From Blastococcus tunisiensis (GTDB lineage: Bacteria; Actinomycetota; Actinomycetes; Mycobacteriales; Geodermatophilaceae), in NCBI RefSeq assembly GCF_900112815.1, contig NZ_FOND01000002.1, positions 276,551 to 340,550 of the forward strand: 64,000 bases of DNA, written 5' to 3'. The translations under genes and the position numbers were made by a program. The notes under the pieces were generated by a model. It was not told the origin of the DNA, searched no databases, and worked only from the letters and a program-made list of their open reading frames with translations. Positions 28,904 to 36,946 of this stretch are shown here, piece by piece; the first letter of the stretch is position 1; each line of letters begins with the position of its first letter.

Positions 28904-29716
28904 ATGAAACTCTCGCGCGCCGGATCCGGCCCGGGAAGGAAGCCCTTGTCAGCACAGCGACGGCGTCGCGGCCGCAGCGCGGTCGGTGCGATCCTGGCCG
29001 GCGTCGCCGTCCTGACCGGTACGGCCGGCTGCGGATTCCTCGACGACCTGGCCACGACCGAGGCGGAGGATCGGCCCGATGAGGCGTCGCCCGACTCCGG
29101 CGCCGTCCCCGTGGTCGTCGCTCCGGACCCCGACCTCCCGGTCGTCGTCGCCGAGGGCGACCTGCACACCGCCGGGGGTGGTCCCCTCGGGCACCTGGTC
29201 GTCACCCAGGGCCCGGTGCGCACCGGGCTCGTCCCGCCCGTGCCCGGGTTCTCCAGCACCTGCCCGGTGGAAGGGCCGTCGCTGCAGTACGTGGCGCTGG
29301 ACTTCACCTACACCTCGACGAGCGATAGTGCCGCGCCCCTCGGCGGGCTGGCTGCCCACGTGTCGGTGAGCGCCGGACCCGGCACGCCGCCCGACATCGG
29401 GGACGTCGGGGTCTTCGCGGACTCCGGAGGCGATCCGGGGCCCTACTGTGCCGACTACCCGCCGCTGCCGACGACGGACACGTTCTGGAACCAGATGGGC
29501 GCCGACTCCGTGACCGTCTTCGTCGTCCTCGACCGGGCCGTCGGTCCCGGGTCGCCGGATGGCCGCAGCGACGCCTTCCCCACCGTGCAGCTGAGGATCT
29601 CGGAGCTGCGCTGGTTCACCGACCCCGCGTCGGTCCGCCGACTCTCCGCCGGAGAGATGTCGGCGGGGGCCGCCTGCTCGGACGACCCGGCCGCCTTCTG
29701 CGCGCAGCTGGGCTGA
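28904..29716 (+). CDS. Putative lipoprotein of unknown function
   Basis: The 270-residue product has an Arg-rich n-region (QRRRRGR), a hydrophobic stretch and a lipobox-like TGTAGC with Cys at about residue 43, so it is likely a lipid-anchored surface protein. The rest is a Ser/Gly/Asp-rich extracellular domain with several cysteines (FSSTCPVEG, GPYCADYP, AACSDDPAAFC) that may form disulfides, and beta-strand-like blocks. I do not recognise the family. A TTG at 28949 with GGAAGGAA just upstream is an alternative start that would give a shorter, more typical signal peptide. Confidence 0.65.
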   Translation: MKLSRAGSGPGRKPLSAQRRRRGRSAVGAILAGVAVLTGTAGCGFLDDLATTEAEDRPDEASPDSGAVPVVVAPDPDLPVVVAEGDLHTAGGGPLGHLVVTQGPVRTGLVPPVPGFSSTCPVEGPSLQYVALDFTYTSTSDSAAPLGGLAAHVSVSAGPGTPPDIGDVGVFADSGGDPGPYCADYPPLPTTDTFWNQMGADSVTVFVVLDRAVGPGSPDGRSDAFPTVQLRISELRWFTDPASVRRLSAGEMSAGAACSDDPAAFCAQLG

Positions 29717-29748
29717 CCAGGAGCCGGGCGAGCTCCGCTGATCGTCGG

Positions 29749-30627
29749 TCAGCCGCGGAGTGCTGCACGCGCGGCCCGGATGAGCGCGTCGGCGACCCGG
29801 CCGAGCGGGTCGGACTCGAGCCGCCACTGCTGCCAGTGGAGGGCGACGTCGACGGCACCGGCCGGGTCGAAGGACGTGACCGTGCGCTTCCCGTCCGCGA
29901 GCTGCAGCTCCGGGAGCATGCCCCAGCCGAACCCGAGCTCCACGGCGGTCAGGAAGTCCGCCGACGAGGGGACGTAGTGGACCGGCACGTCCACCGTCGA
30001 GGTCAGGTGCCGGCGCAGGTAGGTGTGCTGGAGGTCGTCGCGGCGGTCGAAGACGACCACCGGCGCCCGGCGCAGGGCCTCGTCGTCGGGACCGTCCGGC
30101 AGCCAGCGGTCGGCGAACGCGGGGGTGGCGCAGGGCAGGTAGCGCATCGCGCCGAGCGGTGTCACGCGGCAGCCGGCCACCGGTTCGGCGTCGGAGGTGA
30201 CCGCGCCCATGACGGTGCCGGCGCGCAGCAGGGCGCTGGTGTGGCTCTGGTCGGAGCTGTGCAGGTCGAGCCGGAGCCGGCCGGCCAGCGGAGCGAGCGC
30301 CGGCAGGGCCCAGGTGGCCAGCGAGTCGGCGTTGAGGGCGATCGGCACGGTGGGCGCGGCGGCGCGGTCGTCCGGGTCGAGGGTCCGGCTGGTGTCGGCC
30401 ACCAGGAGGCCCACCTGGCGGGCCAGCCGCAGCACCGGCTCGCCCGCGGGCGTGACGGTCGACGGCTTCCCCCGCTGCACCAGCACCCGGCCGGTGGCCG
30501 CCTCCAGTGCGCGGAGGCGCTGGGAGACCGCCGACGGCGTGACGTGCAGCCGCCGGGCGGCGGCCTCGAGGGTGCCCTCGTCGATCACCGCGACCAGCGT
30601 CCGCAGCTGGGCCAGATCCACGTCCAT
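29749..30627 (-). CDS. lysG: LysR-family regulator of the LysG/ArgP type
   Basis: This 292-residue LysR-type activator has an N-terminal winged helix-turn-helix (LAQLRTLVAVIDEGTLEAAARRLHVTPSAVSQRLRALE) and a C-terminal effector domain. Its divergence from a LysE-type exporter is the classic LysG-LysE arrangement, in which high Lys or Arg inside the cell activates export. The start is ATG 30627 (MDVDLAQLR), and the open frame upstream lacks similarity. The 73-bp shared promoter region contains the likely binding site. The effector (Lys, Arg or His) is inferred from the family. Confidence 0.92.
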   Translation of the reverse strand: MDVDLAQLRTLVAVIDEGTLEAAARRLHVTPSAVSQRLRALEAATGRVLVQRGKPSTVTPAGEPVLRLARQVGLLVADTSRTLDPDDRAAAPTVPIALNADSLATWALPALAPLAGRLRLDLHSSDQSHTSALLRAGTVMGAVTSDAEPVAGCRVTPLGAMRYLPCATPAFADRWLPDGPDDEALRRAPVVVFDRRDDLQHTYLRRHLTSTVDVPVHYVPSSADFLTAVELGFGWGMLPELQLADGKRTVTSFDPAGAVDVALHWQQWRLESDPLGRVADALIRAARAALRG

Positions 30628-30700
30628 GAACAGCGACTCTAATCGTGCGTAAGAAACATGAGCTGGACTGTCGACACAGCCGCTCCTAGCGTCGGTCCCC
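30628..30700. promoter_or_regulatory. Divergent lysG/lysE control region
   Basis: This 73-bp interval carries both promoters. It is less GC-rich than the flanking genes (CTAATCGTGCGTAAGAAAC). LysR regulators bind a T-N11-A palindrome in such gaps, but I could not fix its position with confidence. Confidence 0.5.
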
Positions 30701-31318
30701 GTGACGACGGGAGTGCTGGCCGCACTGGCAGGGCTGGGGATGGGCCTCTCGCTCATCGTGGCGATCGGGGCGCAGAACGCGTTCGTCCTCCGGCAGGGCC
30801 TGCGCCTGGAGCACGTGACCGTGGTCGTCGCGGTGTGCGCGGTGTCCGACGCGGTGCTCATCCTGGCCGGGGTCGCGGGCCACTCCTGGCTCGGTGAGCG
30901 GCTGCCGGGCGCGATCACCGTCATCCGCCTGGGCGGTGCCGCCTTCCTGCTGGGCTACGCCGTGCTCGCCGCGCGCCGGGCGCTGCGTCCGTCGGCCATC
31001 GCCGTCGACCCGGCGGGCACCCGCAACGGCCTGCTGGCCACCGTCGTCACCTGCCTGGCCCTGACGTGGCTCAACCCGCACGTGTATCTGGACACCGTGC
31101 TCCTGCTGGGCTCGGTGGCCGACAGCCGCGGCATCGGCCGGTGGTGGTTCGCCGCCGGTGCCGCCGTCGGCAGCGTGCTCTGGTTCACCGCCCTCGGCTA
31201 CGGCGCCCGGCTGCTCCGGCCGCTGTTCGCCCGTCCGGCGGCCTGGCGGGTGCTGGACGCCGGCATCGCCGTGGTCATGGCCCTCCTCGGGCTGGGGCTC
31301 CTGGCCGCCGCGCTCTGA
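30701..31318 (+). CDS. lysE: LysE/ArgO-family amino acid exporter
   Basis: This 205-residue membrane protein has six hydrophobic segments and exports basic amino acids. Family motifs are LSLIVAIGAQNAFVLRQGL in helix 1 and TWLNPHVYLDTVLLLGSV in the middle; the GAQN and NPH-Y-D patterns identify the ArgO/LysE branch. The start is GTG at 30701. Control by the divergent lysG is expected. Confidence 0.93.
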   Translation: MTTGVLAALAGLGMGLSLIVAIGAQNAFVLRQGLRLEHVTVVVAVCAVSDAVLILAGVAGHSWLGERLPGAITVIRLGGAAFLLGYAVLAARRALRPSAIAVDPAGTRNGLLATVVTCLALTWLNPHVYLDTVLLLGSVADSRGIGRWWFAAGAAVGSVLWFTALGYGARLLRPLFARPAAWRVLDAGIAVVMALLGLGLLAAAL

Positions 31319-31370
31319 CGCCGAACCCTCTGGTTCCCCGCCCGCCGTCGGCGTAGCGTCCGGCAGCACT

Positions 31371-31772
31371 GTGCACTGGATCACGGTCGAGGTGTTCGAC
31401 GGCGCGACGCCCGCCGCCGGATGGGCCCGCGTGTGGCACGACCGGCTCATCGAGGCGGCGCTGACCGGTGCCGCCGTCTTCTGGGACGAGCACGAGCACC
31501 GGTGGGGCGTCGTCCTGGAGTTCACCTTCGACGACGAACGCCGGCGCGACGCCTTCCGCCAGGCCCCCGTGCTCCTCGCCGCCCTCGACGCGGCCCCCGA
31601 CCCGGTCAACGGGGTGCTGGTCTACCCGCACCGCGGGGGTGGGTCCGGCAGCCGCCAGCCACGGCGCCCACGACCCGTGCTCGGCAGCGGTGCCGCGGAG
31701 CTGCCGGTGCCCACGAGCGACGAGGCCGTGCTGCCCTGCACGGCGTGGCCGGTGGGCCGGCCGACGCCCTGA
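31371..31772 (+). CDS. Conserved hypothetical protein
   Basis: The protein has 133 residues and starts at GTG 31371 (MHWITVEVFDGATPAAGWARVWHDRLIEAALTG). The first ~85 residues form a compact alpha/beta pattern with a core WGVVLEFTFDDERRRDAFRQAPVLLAALDAAPDPV. The tail from ~95 is Gly/Pro/Arg-rich and probably disordered. It is not assigned to a known family. It lies 52 bp after lysE on the same strand and 28 bp before the next small gene, so the three could share a transcript. Confidence 0.65.
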   Translation: MHWITVEVFDGATPAAGWARVWHDRLIEAALTGAAVFWDEHEHRWGVVLEFTFDDERRRDAFRQAPVLLAALDAAPDPVNGVLVYPHRGGGSGSRQPRRPRPVLGSGAAELPVPTSDEAVLPCTAWPVGRPTP

Positions 31773-31800
31773 TCCCGCCCGGGCCAACTACCGTCGGTGC

Positions 31801-32160
31801 ATGGTCCTGGTGGTCCTCGAGCTGGTGGTGATCCTCGCCCTGCTCGCCGCGCTCGCGTGGGTCCTCAGGAACAGCTGGCGGGAGGGCGACCCCGCGGCGC
31901 TGCCCGCCCGGCAACGGGCCGAGCTCGCGGCCGCGATCGAGCAGGCCAGGTGGGTGCCCGCCCACGACGAGGTGGACGGCGTCACGCGGGTGATGGTGCG
32001 GCGGGCCTACGTCGCGCTGGACGGCCGGCCGGAGGTGCTCGACGAGCGTGTCCTGGAGACCTTCCCCGCCCAGGACCCCGCGTGGGAGGCCCGGTTCACC
32101 GAGGCGATGTCCGCGGCCCGCTTCCGATGCACCTACCTGAACGCCGAGGAGGCGGGGTGA
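31801..32160 (+). CDS. Small single-pass membrane protein of unknown function
   Basis: The protein has 119 residues. One N-terminal transmembrane helix (VLVVLELVVILALLAALAWVL, residues ~2-22) is followed by a cytosolic domain with ELAAAIEQARWVPAHDEVDGVTRVMVRRAYVALDGRPEVLDERVLETFPAQDPAWEARFTEAMSAARFR (interrupted here only by length). This reads like a small regulatory or adaptor domain. ATG 31801 is the natural start. The family is not recognised. Confidence 0.65.
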   Translation: MVLVVLELVVILALLAALAWVLRNSWREGDPAALPARQRAELAAAIEQARWVPAHDEVDGVTRVMVRRAYVALDGRPEVLDERVLETFPAQDPAWEARFTEAMSAARFRCTYLNAEEAG

Positions 32161-32203
32161 CCGGTCCGCGGCACCGGGCACCGCGGACGGCAGGATGGGG
32201 TGC

Positions 32204-32650
32204 ATGAGCCAGGTCGTCGCCACCGCCGAACGAGTCGTCCGAGCGCCTGCCGAGCAGGTGCGTGCCGCCCTCGCCGACTACGAGGGCGCCCGCCGCCGCG
32301 CCCTGCCCGAGCAGTTCAGCGACTACCGGGTCGAGGCCGGTGGGCAGGGGGCCGGCAGCCGCGTGCACTGGCGGTTCGCGGCCACGTCCAAGCGGGTGCG
32401 CGACCAGCTCGTCGCGGTCACCGAGCCCACCGCGGACTCCCTCGTCGAGTCCGACGAGAACTCCTCGATGGTCACCACCTGGACGGTGCTGCCCGCGGAC
32501 GCCGGCGTCGCCACGGTCCGGGTCCGGACCACCTGGAACGGCGCGGGCGGCATCGGCGGCTTCTTCGAGCGCACCTTCGCCCCGAAGGGCCTGCGCCGGG
32601 TGTACGACGAGATGCTCGGGCGGCTCGAGGCGGAACTCACCGGCAGCTGA
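32204..32650 (+). CDS. SRPBCC (START-like/polyketide cyclase) family protein
   Basis: The 148-residue SRPBCC fold has a hydrophobic pocket for a small lipid or polyketide. It begins MSQVVATAERVVRAPAEQVRAALADYE, with GSRVHWRFAATSKRVRDQLVAVTEP, TVRVRTTWNGAGGIGGFFERTFAPKGLRRVYDEML and the long C-terminal helix typical of the family. An ATG 9 bases upstream (32195) is also possible. The ligand is unknown. Confidence 0.8.
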   Translation: MSQVVATAERVVRAPAEQVRAALADYEGARRRALPEQFSDYRVEAGGQGAGSRVHWRFAATSKRVRDQLVAVTEPTADSLVESDENSSMVTTWTVLPADAGVATVRVRTTWNGAGGIGGFFERTFAPKGLRRVYDEMLGRLEAELTGS

Positions 32651-32681
32651 GCGGCGGCGCGGCCGGCGATCAGCAGGGACG

Positions 32682-33545
32682 ATGGTCGGCGTGACCGCCG
32701 CACCCATCGCCGATCCGGGCCGCGACGTCGCGCTGGACGCGCTCGCCGACCTGCTGGCCGACGGGGAGTGCGTCGTCCTCTCCGGGGCGGGGCTGTCCAC
32801 CGACTCCGGCATCCCCGACTACCGGGGCGCCACCGGAACACTCCGCCGGCACACCCCCATGACCTACCAGACCTTCACCGGCGACCCCCGCGGCCGGCAC
32901 CGCTACTGGGCGCGCAGCTACGTGGGCTGGCGGCAGATCCGCGCGGCCCGGCCCAACGGCGGTCACCGGGCGGTGGGCCGGCTGCAGGCCGCGGGGCTCC
33001 TCGGCGGCGTCATCACCCAGAACGTCGACGGGCTGCACCAGGCCGGCGGCGCCTCCGGCGTCGTCGAGCTGCACGGTGGCCTGGACCGCACGGTGTGCCT
33101 CACCTGCGGCGACGTGGCCTCCCGGGCCGGGCTCGACGAGCGGCTGCAGGAGGCCAATCCGCACTTCGGGCCGCGCACCGACGAGATCAACCCCGACGGT
33201 GACGCCGAGCTGCCCGACGAGGTTCTCGACGGGTTCGTCATGGTGGGCTGCGTCGTGTGCGGGGACGGGCCGCTCAAGCCCGACGTCGTCTTCTTCGGCG
33301 AGACCGTGCCGCGCGACCGGGTGGACCGGTGCTTCCAGCTCGTCGAGTCGGCGGGCAGCCTGCTGGTCCTGGGCTCCTCCCTGGCCGTGATGAGCGGCTA
33401 CCGCTTCGTCCTGCGCGCCGCCAAGCTCGGCATCCCGGTGGCGATCGTCAACGTGGGGCCCACCCGGGGGGACACCAAGGCCGACGTCCGGGTCGACGCG
33501 CCGCTGGGCGTCGTCCTGCCGGCGCTGGCCGCCCGCCTGTCCTGA
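32682..33545 (+). CDS. Sirtuin (NAD-dependent protein deacylase)
   Basis: Sirtuins remove acyl groups from lysines using NAD+. The 287-residue protein has the NAD-binding GAGLSTDSGIPDYRG (about residues 33-47) and TQNVDGLHQ with the catalytic His in VELHGG. A CXXC pair (CLTCG ... CVVCG) binds the structural zinc. GSSLAVMSGYRF and NVGPTRGDTKAD complete the Rossmann domain. The long insertion with GPRTDEINPDGDAELPDE is usual in the actinobacterial Sir2 class II/U-like proteins. The start is ATG 32682; a GTG 9 bases on is possible. Confidence 0.92.
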   Translation: MVGVTAAPIADPGRDVALDALADLLADGECVVLSGAGLSTDSGIPDYRGATGTLRRHTPMTYQTFTGDPRGRHRYWARSYVGWRQIRAARPNGGHRAVGRLQAAGLLGGVITQNVDGLHQAGGASGVVELHGGLDRTVCLTCGDVASRAGLDERLQEANPHFGPRTDEINPDGDAELPDEVLDGFVMVGCVVCGDGPLKPDVVFFGETVPRDRVDRCFQLVESAGSLLVLGSSLAVMSGYRFVLRAAKLGIPVAIVNVGPTRGDTKADVRVDAPLGVVLPALAARLS

Positions 33546-33595
33546 CCGGCGCCCTGACCCGGCGCCCGGGCCCGGCCTGACCGAGACTGGCGACG

Positions 33596-34513
33596 ATGCA
33601 GACCTTCCTGCCCGTCGCCGACTTCGCCGAGAGCGCCCGGCTGCTGGACTCCCCGCGGCTGGGCAAGCAGCGGGTGGAGACGCTGCAGATCCTGCGCGCC
33701 ATCGAGCTGCCCGACTACGGCTGGGCCAGCCACCCCGCCGTCCAGATGTGGCGCGGCCGAACGCCGGCGCTGGTCGCCTACGGCCTGGCGATGGCGCGGA
33801 TCTGGCGGGAACGCGGTTTCGCCGACACCACCGCGGCGCAGATCGGTGAGTTCGCACCCGCGGTCGTCGGTCTGCCGCAGGAGGAGCTCGCCGCGGCCGG
33901 GCTGCTGCCCTCCTGGCTCGGGGACGAGCAGTTGCACCGGTCCCACCGGTCGAACCTGATCGCCAAGGATCCCGGCTTCTACCGGACGCGGTTCGCCGAG
34001 CTGTTCGGTCCCGAGCCCGACGACCTGCCCTACGTCTGGCCGGGACCGGACGACGTCCCGCCCGCGGCACCGCCGGAGGGGATCCCCGTCTGGGTGGTCC
34101 GTCCGCGCGCCCACAACGAGCTCGGCGCCTGCCTGGCGGCGGGCGTGGTCGGTCTCGGCACGCAGTCGGGCATCGACGTCGACGCCACCGGGCTGGGCCC
34201 GGTCGAGCTGCGCGCGCTGGCCAGGGAGCTGTCGGGACGGCGTCCGGCGAAGGACCTGCGCCAGCTCTCGGCGTTCCTCGACGAGCTGGTGCCCGGGCAG
34301 CGGGTGGCGCTGCCGGTCGAGCACGGCGCCGGCCTGCTGCTCGGCGAGGTCGTCGGGGACTACCTGTTCCAGGGCCGCGAGCTGCTGCCGCACCGGCGCC
34401 CGGCCCGCTGGGAGCGGGTCGTGCCCCGCTCGGCGGTCCGCCCTCCGGCGACCCTGCAGGACCCGCGGGCGCTGTTCCGCGTCACCCTGGACCCGGCGGC
34501 GCTGCCGGGCTGA
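33596..34513 (+). CDS. MSMEG_6728-family protein fused to a PUA/EVE-like domain
   Basis: The first ~150 of 305 residues match the MSMEG_6728 family, related to pyrimidine-dimer DNA glycosylase (T4 endonuclease V): MQTFLPVADFAESARLLDSPRLGKQRVETLQILRA, HPAVQMWRGR and LHRSHRSNLIAKDPGFYR. The C-terminal ~120 residues (VWVVRPRAHNELGACLAAGVVGLG ... GLLLGEVVGDYLFQ ... RWERVVPRSAV) read like the PUA-like modified-base-reading domain found at the front of Mrr/McrB-type enzymes. The combination suggests recognition of damaged or modified DNA. The catalytic role is not proven. Confidence 0.75.
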   Translation: MQTFLPVADFAESARLLDSPRLGKQRVETLQILRAIELPDYGWASHPAVQMWRGRTPALVAYGLAMARIWRERGFADTTAAQIGEFAPAVVGLPQEELAAAGLLPSWLGDEQLHRSHRSNLIAKDPGFYRTRFAELFGPEPDDLPYVWPGPDDVPPAAPPEGIPVWVVRPRAHNELGACLAAGVVGLGTQSGIDVDATGLGPVELRALARELSGRRPAKDLRQLSAFLDELVPGQRVALPVEHGAGLLLGEVVGDYLFQGRELLPHRRPARWERVVPRSAVRPPATLQDPRALFRVTLDPAALPG

Positions 34514-35360
34514 CCCCGCCCAGCGCCGCGGCGAGCCGGTCCGCGGCGGCACCGGCCGCCTCGGGGTGGGCGCTGGCGTGCACCACCGACCAGGCGGCCG
34601 CGTGCAGCCGGCGCAGCTCGACCCACGGGGCGAGCTCGGCGTCGGTCGGGGCGCCCGGCAGCGCGTCGAGGGCCGCGCGTCCGTCCAGGCGTCCCGTCGT
34701 CCGGAGGCAGGCGAGGTCCCAGGCGAGCGGGCCGCTGCAGGTGTCCTCCAGGTCGGTCCAGCGCCAGCCGTCGGGCGTGGCCAGCAGATTGCCGGGGTGG
34801 GCGTCGCCGTGCAGCCGGCGCAGCTCGCCGTGCAGGCGGGGGCGCACCCGCTCGAGCCGCCCGGCGAGCGCGTCGAGGTCCGCGTCGCTCACCCCCCACG
34901 CCCCGGCGCGGGCGCAGAAGGCCTCCAGGTCGCGCAGCGGGGTGTCCAGGGGGAGGCCGGTGGCGGGCTGCCGGGCGAGGTGCTCGTGCAGGTCGGCGAA
35001 GGCGGCGGCCGTCTCCGCCGGGCCCGGCCGCCGCGGCAGCACGGTCACGTGCGTCCAGAACGAGAGCACGGTGCGGCCGCGCCGGTGCGGGCCCGGGGGC
35101 AGGACGTCGCTCGGGGCGAGCACCGGCGCGCCGGCCGCCGCGAGCTCCCCGGCCAGCGACACCTCGCGGCCGAACGGGGTCAGCCCGTCGTCGCGCAGCA
35201 GCCGGGTCAGCGTCGCGACCCGGGCGACCACCGGTGCCGGCCGCAGGTGGAGGACGACGTTGATGCCGTCCTGGAGCACCTGCGGATCGGTGCGCAGGCC
35301 GTGCTCGGCGGCCACGCCCCGCGCGACGGCGACCGCCTCGGCGAGCCGGGCCTCGCTCAC
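34482..35360 (-). CDS. Phosphotransferase (APH/choline kinase-like) family enzyme
   Basis: This 292-residue protein has a kinase-like fold of the aminoglycoside phosphotransferase family. The catalytic loop is LHGDAHPGNLL (His-Gly-Asp-x-His-x4-Leu), and the metal-binding Asp is in RWTDLEDTCSGPLAWDLA. The substrate may be a metabolite and need not be an antibiotic. The GTG start at 35360 overlaps the stop of the thioesterase as GTGA, so it is the last gene of a coupled trio. Its last ~30 codons overlap the end of the convergent MSMEG_6728-family gene (34482-34513), a tail-to-tail overlap. Confidence 0.82.
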   Translation of the reverse strand: MSEARLAEAVAVARGVAAEHGLRTDPQVLQDGINVVLHLRPAPVVARVATLTRLLRDDGLTPFGREVSLAGELAAAGAPVLAPSDVLPPGPHRRGRTVLSFWTHVTVLPRRPGPAETAAAFADLHEHLARQPATGLPLDTPLRDLEAFCARAGAWGVSDADLDALAGRLERVRPRLHGELRRLHGDAHPGNLLATPDGWRWTDLEDTCSGPLAWDLACLRTTGRLDGRAALDALPGAPTDAELAPWVELRRLHAAAWSVVHASAHPEAAGAAADRLAAALGGVSPAAPPGPG

Positions 35361-35773
35361 GCCCCGGGCAGCGGCACGTTCTGCAGACGCACCTGCCCGC
35401 GGGCGACGAGCTTGCCGTCGTCGGCGCGGGTGAGCACCACCTGCCAGAGCTGAAGGGTCCGGCCCTGCTGCACCGGCTCGGCGGCCACCTCCAGCCGCCC
35501 CGATGTCATGGGGCGCACGAAGTCGGTGTTGTTGTTCACGCCGACCGCGAACTGGCCACGGTCCCGGACCGCCAGGCTCGCGCCGATGGAGGCGGCCGAC
35601 TCGACGACCGAGCAGTACACGCCGCCGTGCACGACGCCCCACGGGGTGTGCTGGTCGGGTCCGAGCTCGACGGAGCCGGTGACCCGGGAGCCGTCGGCGT
35701 CGGCCACCTCGAACCTCATCGCCGCCACGAAGGCGCTGGTGGCCGTGAGGTCGACGGCCGGGACCTCGCTCAC
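35357..35773 (-). CDS. PaaI-family hotdog thioesterase
   Basis: The protein has 138 residues in a hotdog fold. The PaaI signature is HTPWGVVHGGVYCSVVESAASIGAS with the active-site HGG. VGVNNNTDFVRPMTSGRLEVAAEPVQQGRTLQLW is the standard second half. It hydrolyses acyl- or aryl-CoA thioesters; the substrate is unknown. Its GTG overlaps the stop of the VOC gene upstream, and its own stop overlaps the next start (GTGA both times). Confidence 0.88.
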   Translation of the reverse strand: MSEVPAVDLTATSAFVAAMRFEVADADGSRVTGSVELGPDQHTPWGVVHGGVYCSVVESAASIGASLAVRDRGQFAVGVNNNTDFVRPMTSGRLEVAAEPVQQGRTLQLWQVVLTRADDGKLVARGQVRLQNVPLPGA

Positions 35774-36126
35774 GCGTCCCAGACCAGGCAGAAGGGGTGC
35801 CCGACCGGGTCGGCGTACACCCGGAAGTCGCCGCCGCCGCCGGGGAGCCGCCGGGCGCCCAGGGCGAGCACCTGCGGCTCGGCCGCGTCGACGTCGGCCA
35901 CCCGGATGTCGAGGTGGAACTGCTGGGGGCGCTCGGGGTCCGGCCAGTCGGGCGGCCGGAGGTCCGGCGCCTGCTGGAAGGCGATCCGGTAACCGGCGCC
36001 GGTGACGACGACCCAGTCGTCGCCGGGGGAGCCCTGCACCTCCATGCCGAGCAGCTGGGCGTAGAAGCCGGCGAGCGCGTGCGCGTCCGGCGCATCGATG
36101 ACGACGGAGTGGAGCTGACCGATCAT
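35770..36126 (-). CDS. VOC-family (glyoxalase-like) protein
   Basis: The 118-residue protein contains two beta-alpha-beta-beta-beta repeats of the vicinal oxygen chelate fold: LHSVVIDAPDAHALAGFYAQLLGMEV, then the second half FHLDIRVADVDAAEPQVLALGARRL with VYADPVGHPFCLVW. The conserved H and E positions for metal are partly present, so it may act in binding, detoxification or resistance without being a true glyoxalase I. ATG 36126 is the start of the coupled three-gene unit. Confidence 0.85.
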   Translation of the reverse strand: MIGQLHSVVIDAPDAHALAGFYAQLLGMEVQGSPGDDWVVVTGAGYRIAFQQAPDLRPPDWPDPERPQQFHLDIRVADVDAAEPQVLALGARRLPGGGGDFRVYADPVGHPFCLVWDA

Positions 36127-36240
36127 GGCCTCATCCTGGCGGGACGGGGCGATGCGCGACAGCCGGAACCCGGCCGCGGTGCACGGCGTTCCGGACAGCC
36201 CCTGCTGCGGCGGCCCGGCGGCGTGACGGAGGATCGGGGC

Positions 36241-36942
36241 GTGGCCCTCCCTCCTGCGCCCCGCCTCGGTTCCCTCGAGTGGCTGCCCGCCGCCGAGTAC
36301 CGCGACCTGCTCGCCGCGCCGGTCGCCGGTGCGCTCCCGTCGCTGGGCGCCCCGGCGTGGGTGGCCGAGATCGACGACGACCTGGCCGACACGGCGGCGT
36401 TCAGCGAGGCCTACGGCGTGCCCCTGGCGGCGTCGGCCAACTGCGTGGTCGTCGCGGCCCGCCGGGCCGGGCAGACGACGCTCGCCGCCTGTCTCGTCCT
36501 CGCCACCACCCGCGCCGACGTCAACGGGCTGGTGCGCCGCCACCTCGACGCCCGCAAGGCCTCGTTCGCGCCGCAGGACGTCGCGGTCGCCGAGTCCGGG
36601 ATGGCGTTCGGCGGCATCACCCCGCTGGGGCTGCCCGACGGCTGGCCGGTGCTGGTCGACGAGGCCGTGGCGGCGGCCGACCTGGTGGTGATCGGATCCG
36701 GGATCCGCGGCAGCAAGCTGGCCGTCCCCGGAGCCGCGCTGGCCGCGCTGCCGGCCGCCCGGGTGCTGGCGGGCCTGGGCCGGCCGATCGCCGCGGAACC
36801 GGCGCCTCCTGCCGCTGCCCCGGCCCGCCCGCTGCGGGCGCCGGACGACAGCGACGTCGGCTGGGGGGACCGGCCCGCCGACCCCTCCGACGCCGACCGT
36901 CGCTACCTGGAGGACCGCCCCCCGCACTGGGGCAGTGACTGA
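36241..36942 (+). CDS. YbaK/EbsC-type aminoacyl-tRNA deacylase-like protein
   Basis: The protein has 233 residues. The middle (YGVPLAASANCVVVAARRAG ... VRRHLDARKASFAPQDVAVAESGMAFGGITPLGLPDGWPVLVD) matches the YbaK/ProX editing fold, with the conserved Lys in DARKASFA. Such proteins deacylate mischarged tRNAs (Cys-, Ala-tRNAPro). The last ~45 residues are Pro/Ala-rich and probably disordered. The GTG at 36241 is supported by GGAGGA (36228-36233), 7 bases upstream. Confidence 0.85.
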   Translation: MALPPAPRLGSLEWLPAAEYRDLLAAPVAGALPSLGAPAWVAEIDDDLADTAAFSEAYGVPLAASANCVVVAARRAGQTTLAACLVLATTRADVNGLVRRHLDARKASFAPQDVAVAESGMAFGGITPLGLPDGWPVLVDEAVAAADLVVIGSGIRGSKLAVPGAALAALPAARVLAGLGRPIAAEPAPPAAAPARPLRAPDDSDVGWGDRPADPSDADRRYLEDRPPHWGSD

Positions 36943-36946
36943 GGGG

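Noticed and set aside
28045-29716. Genomic island integrated at tRNA-Arg
   Set aside because: The two genes after the tRNA are unfamiliar and slightly less GC-biased, but there is no integrase, no repeated tRNA 3' end and normal core genes resume at once.
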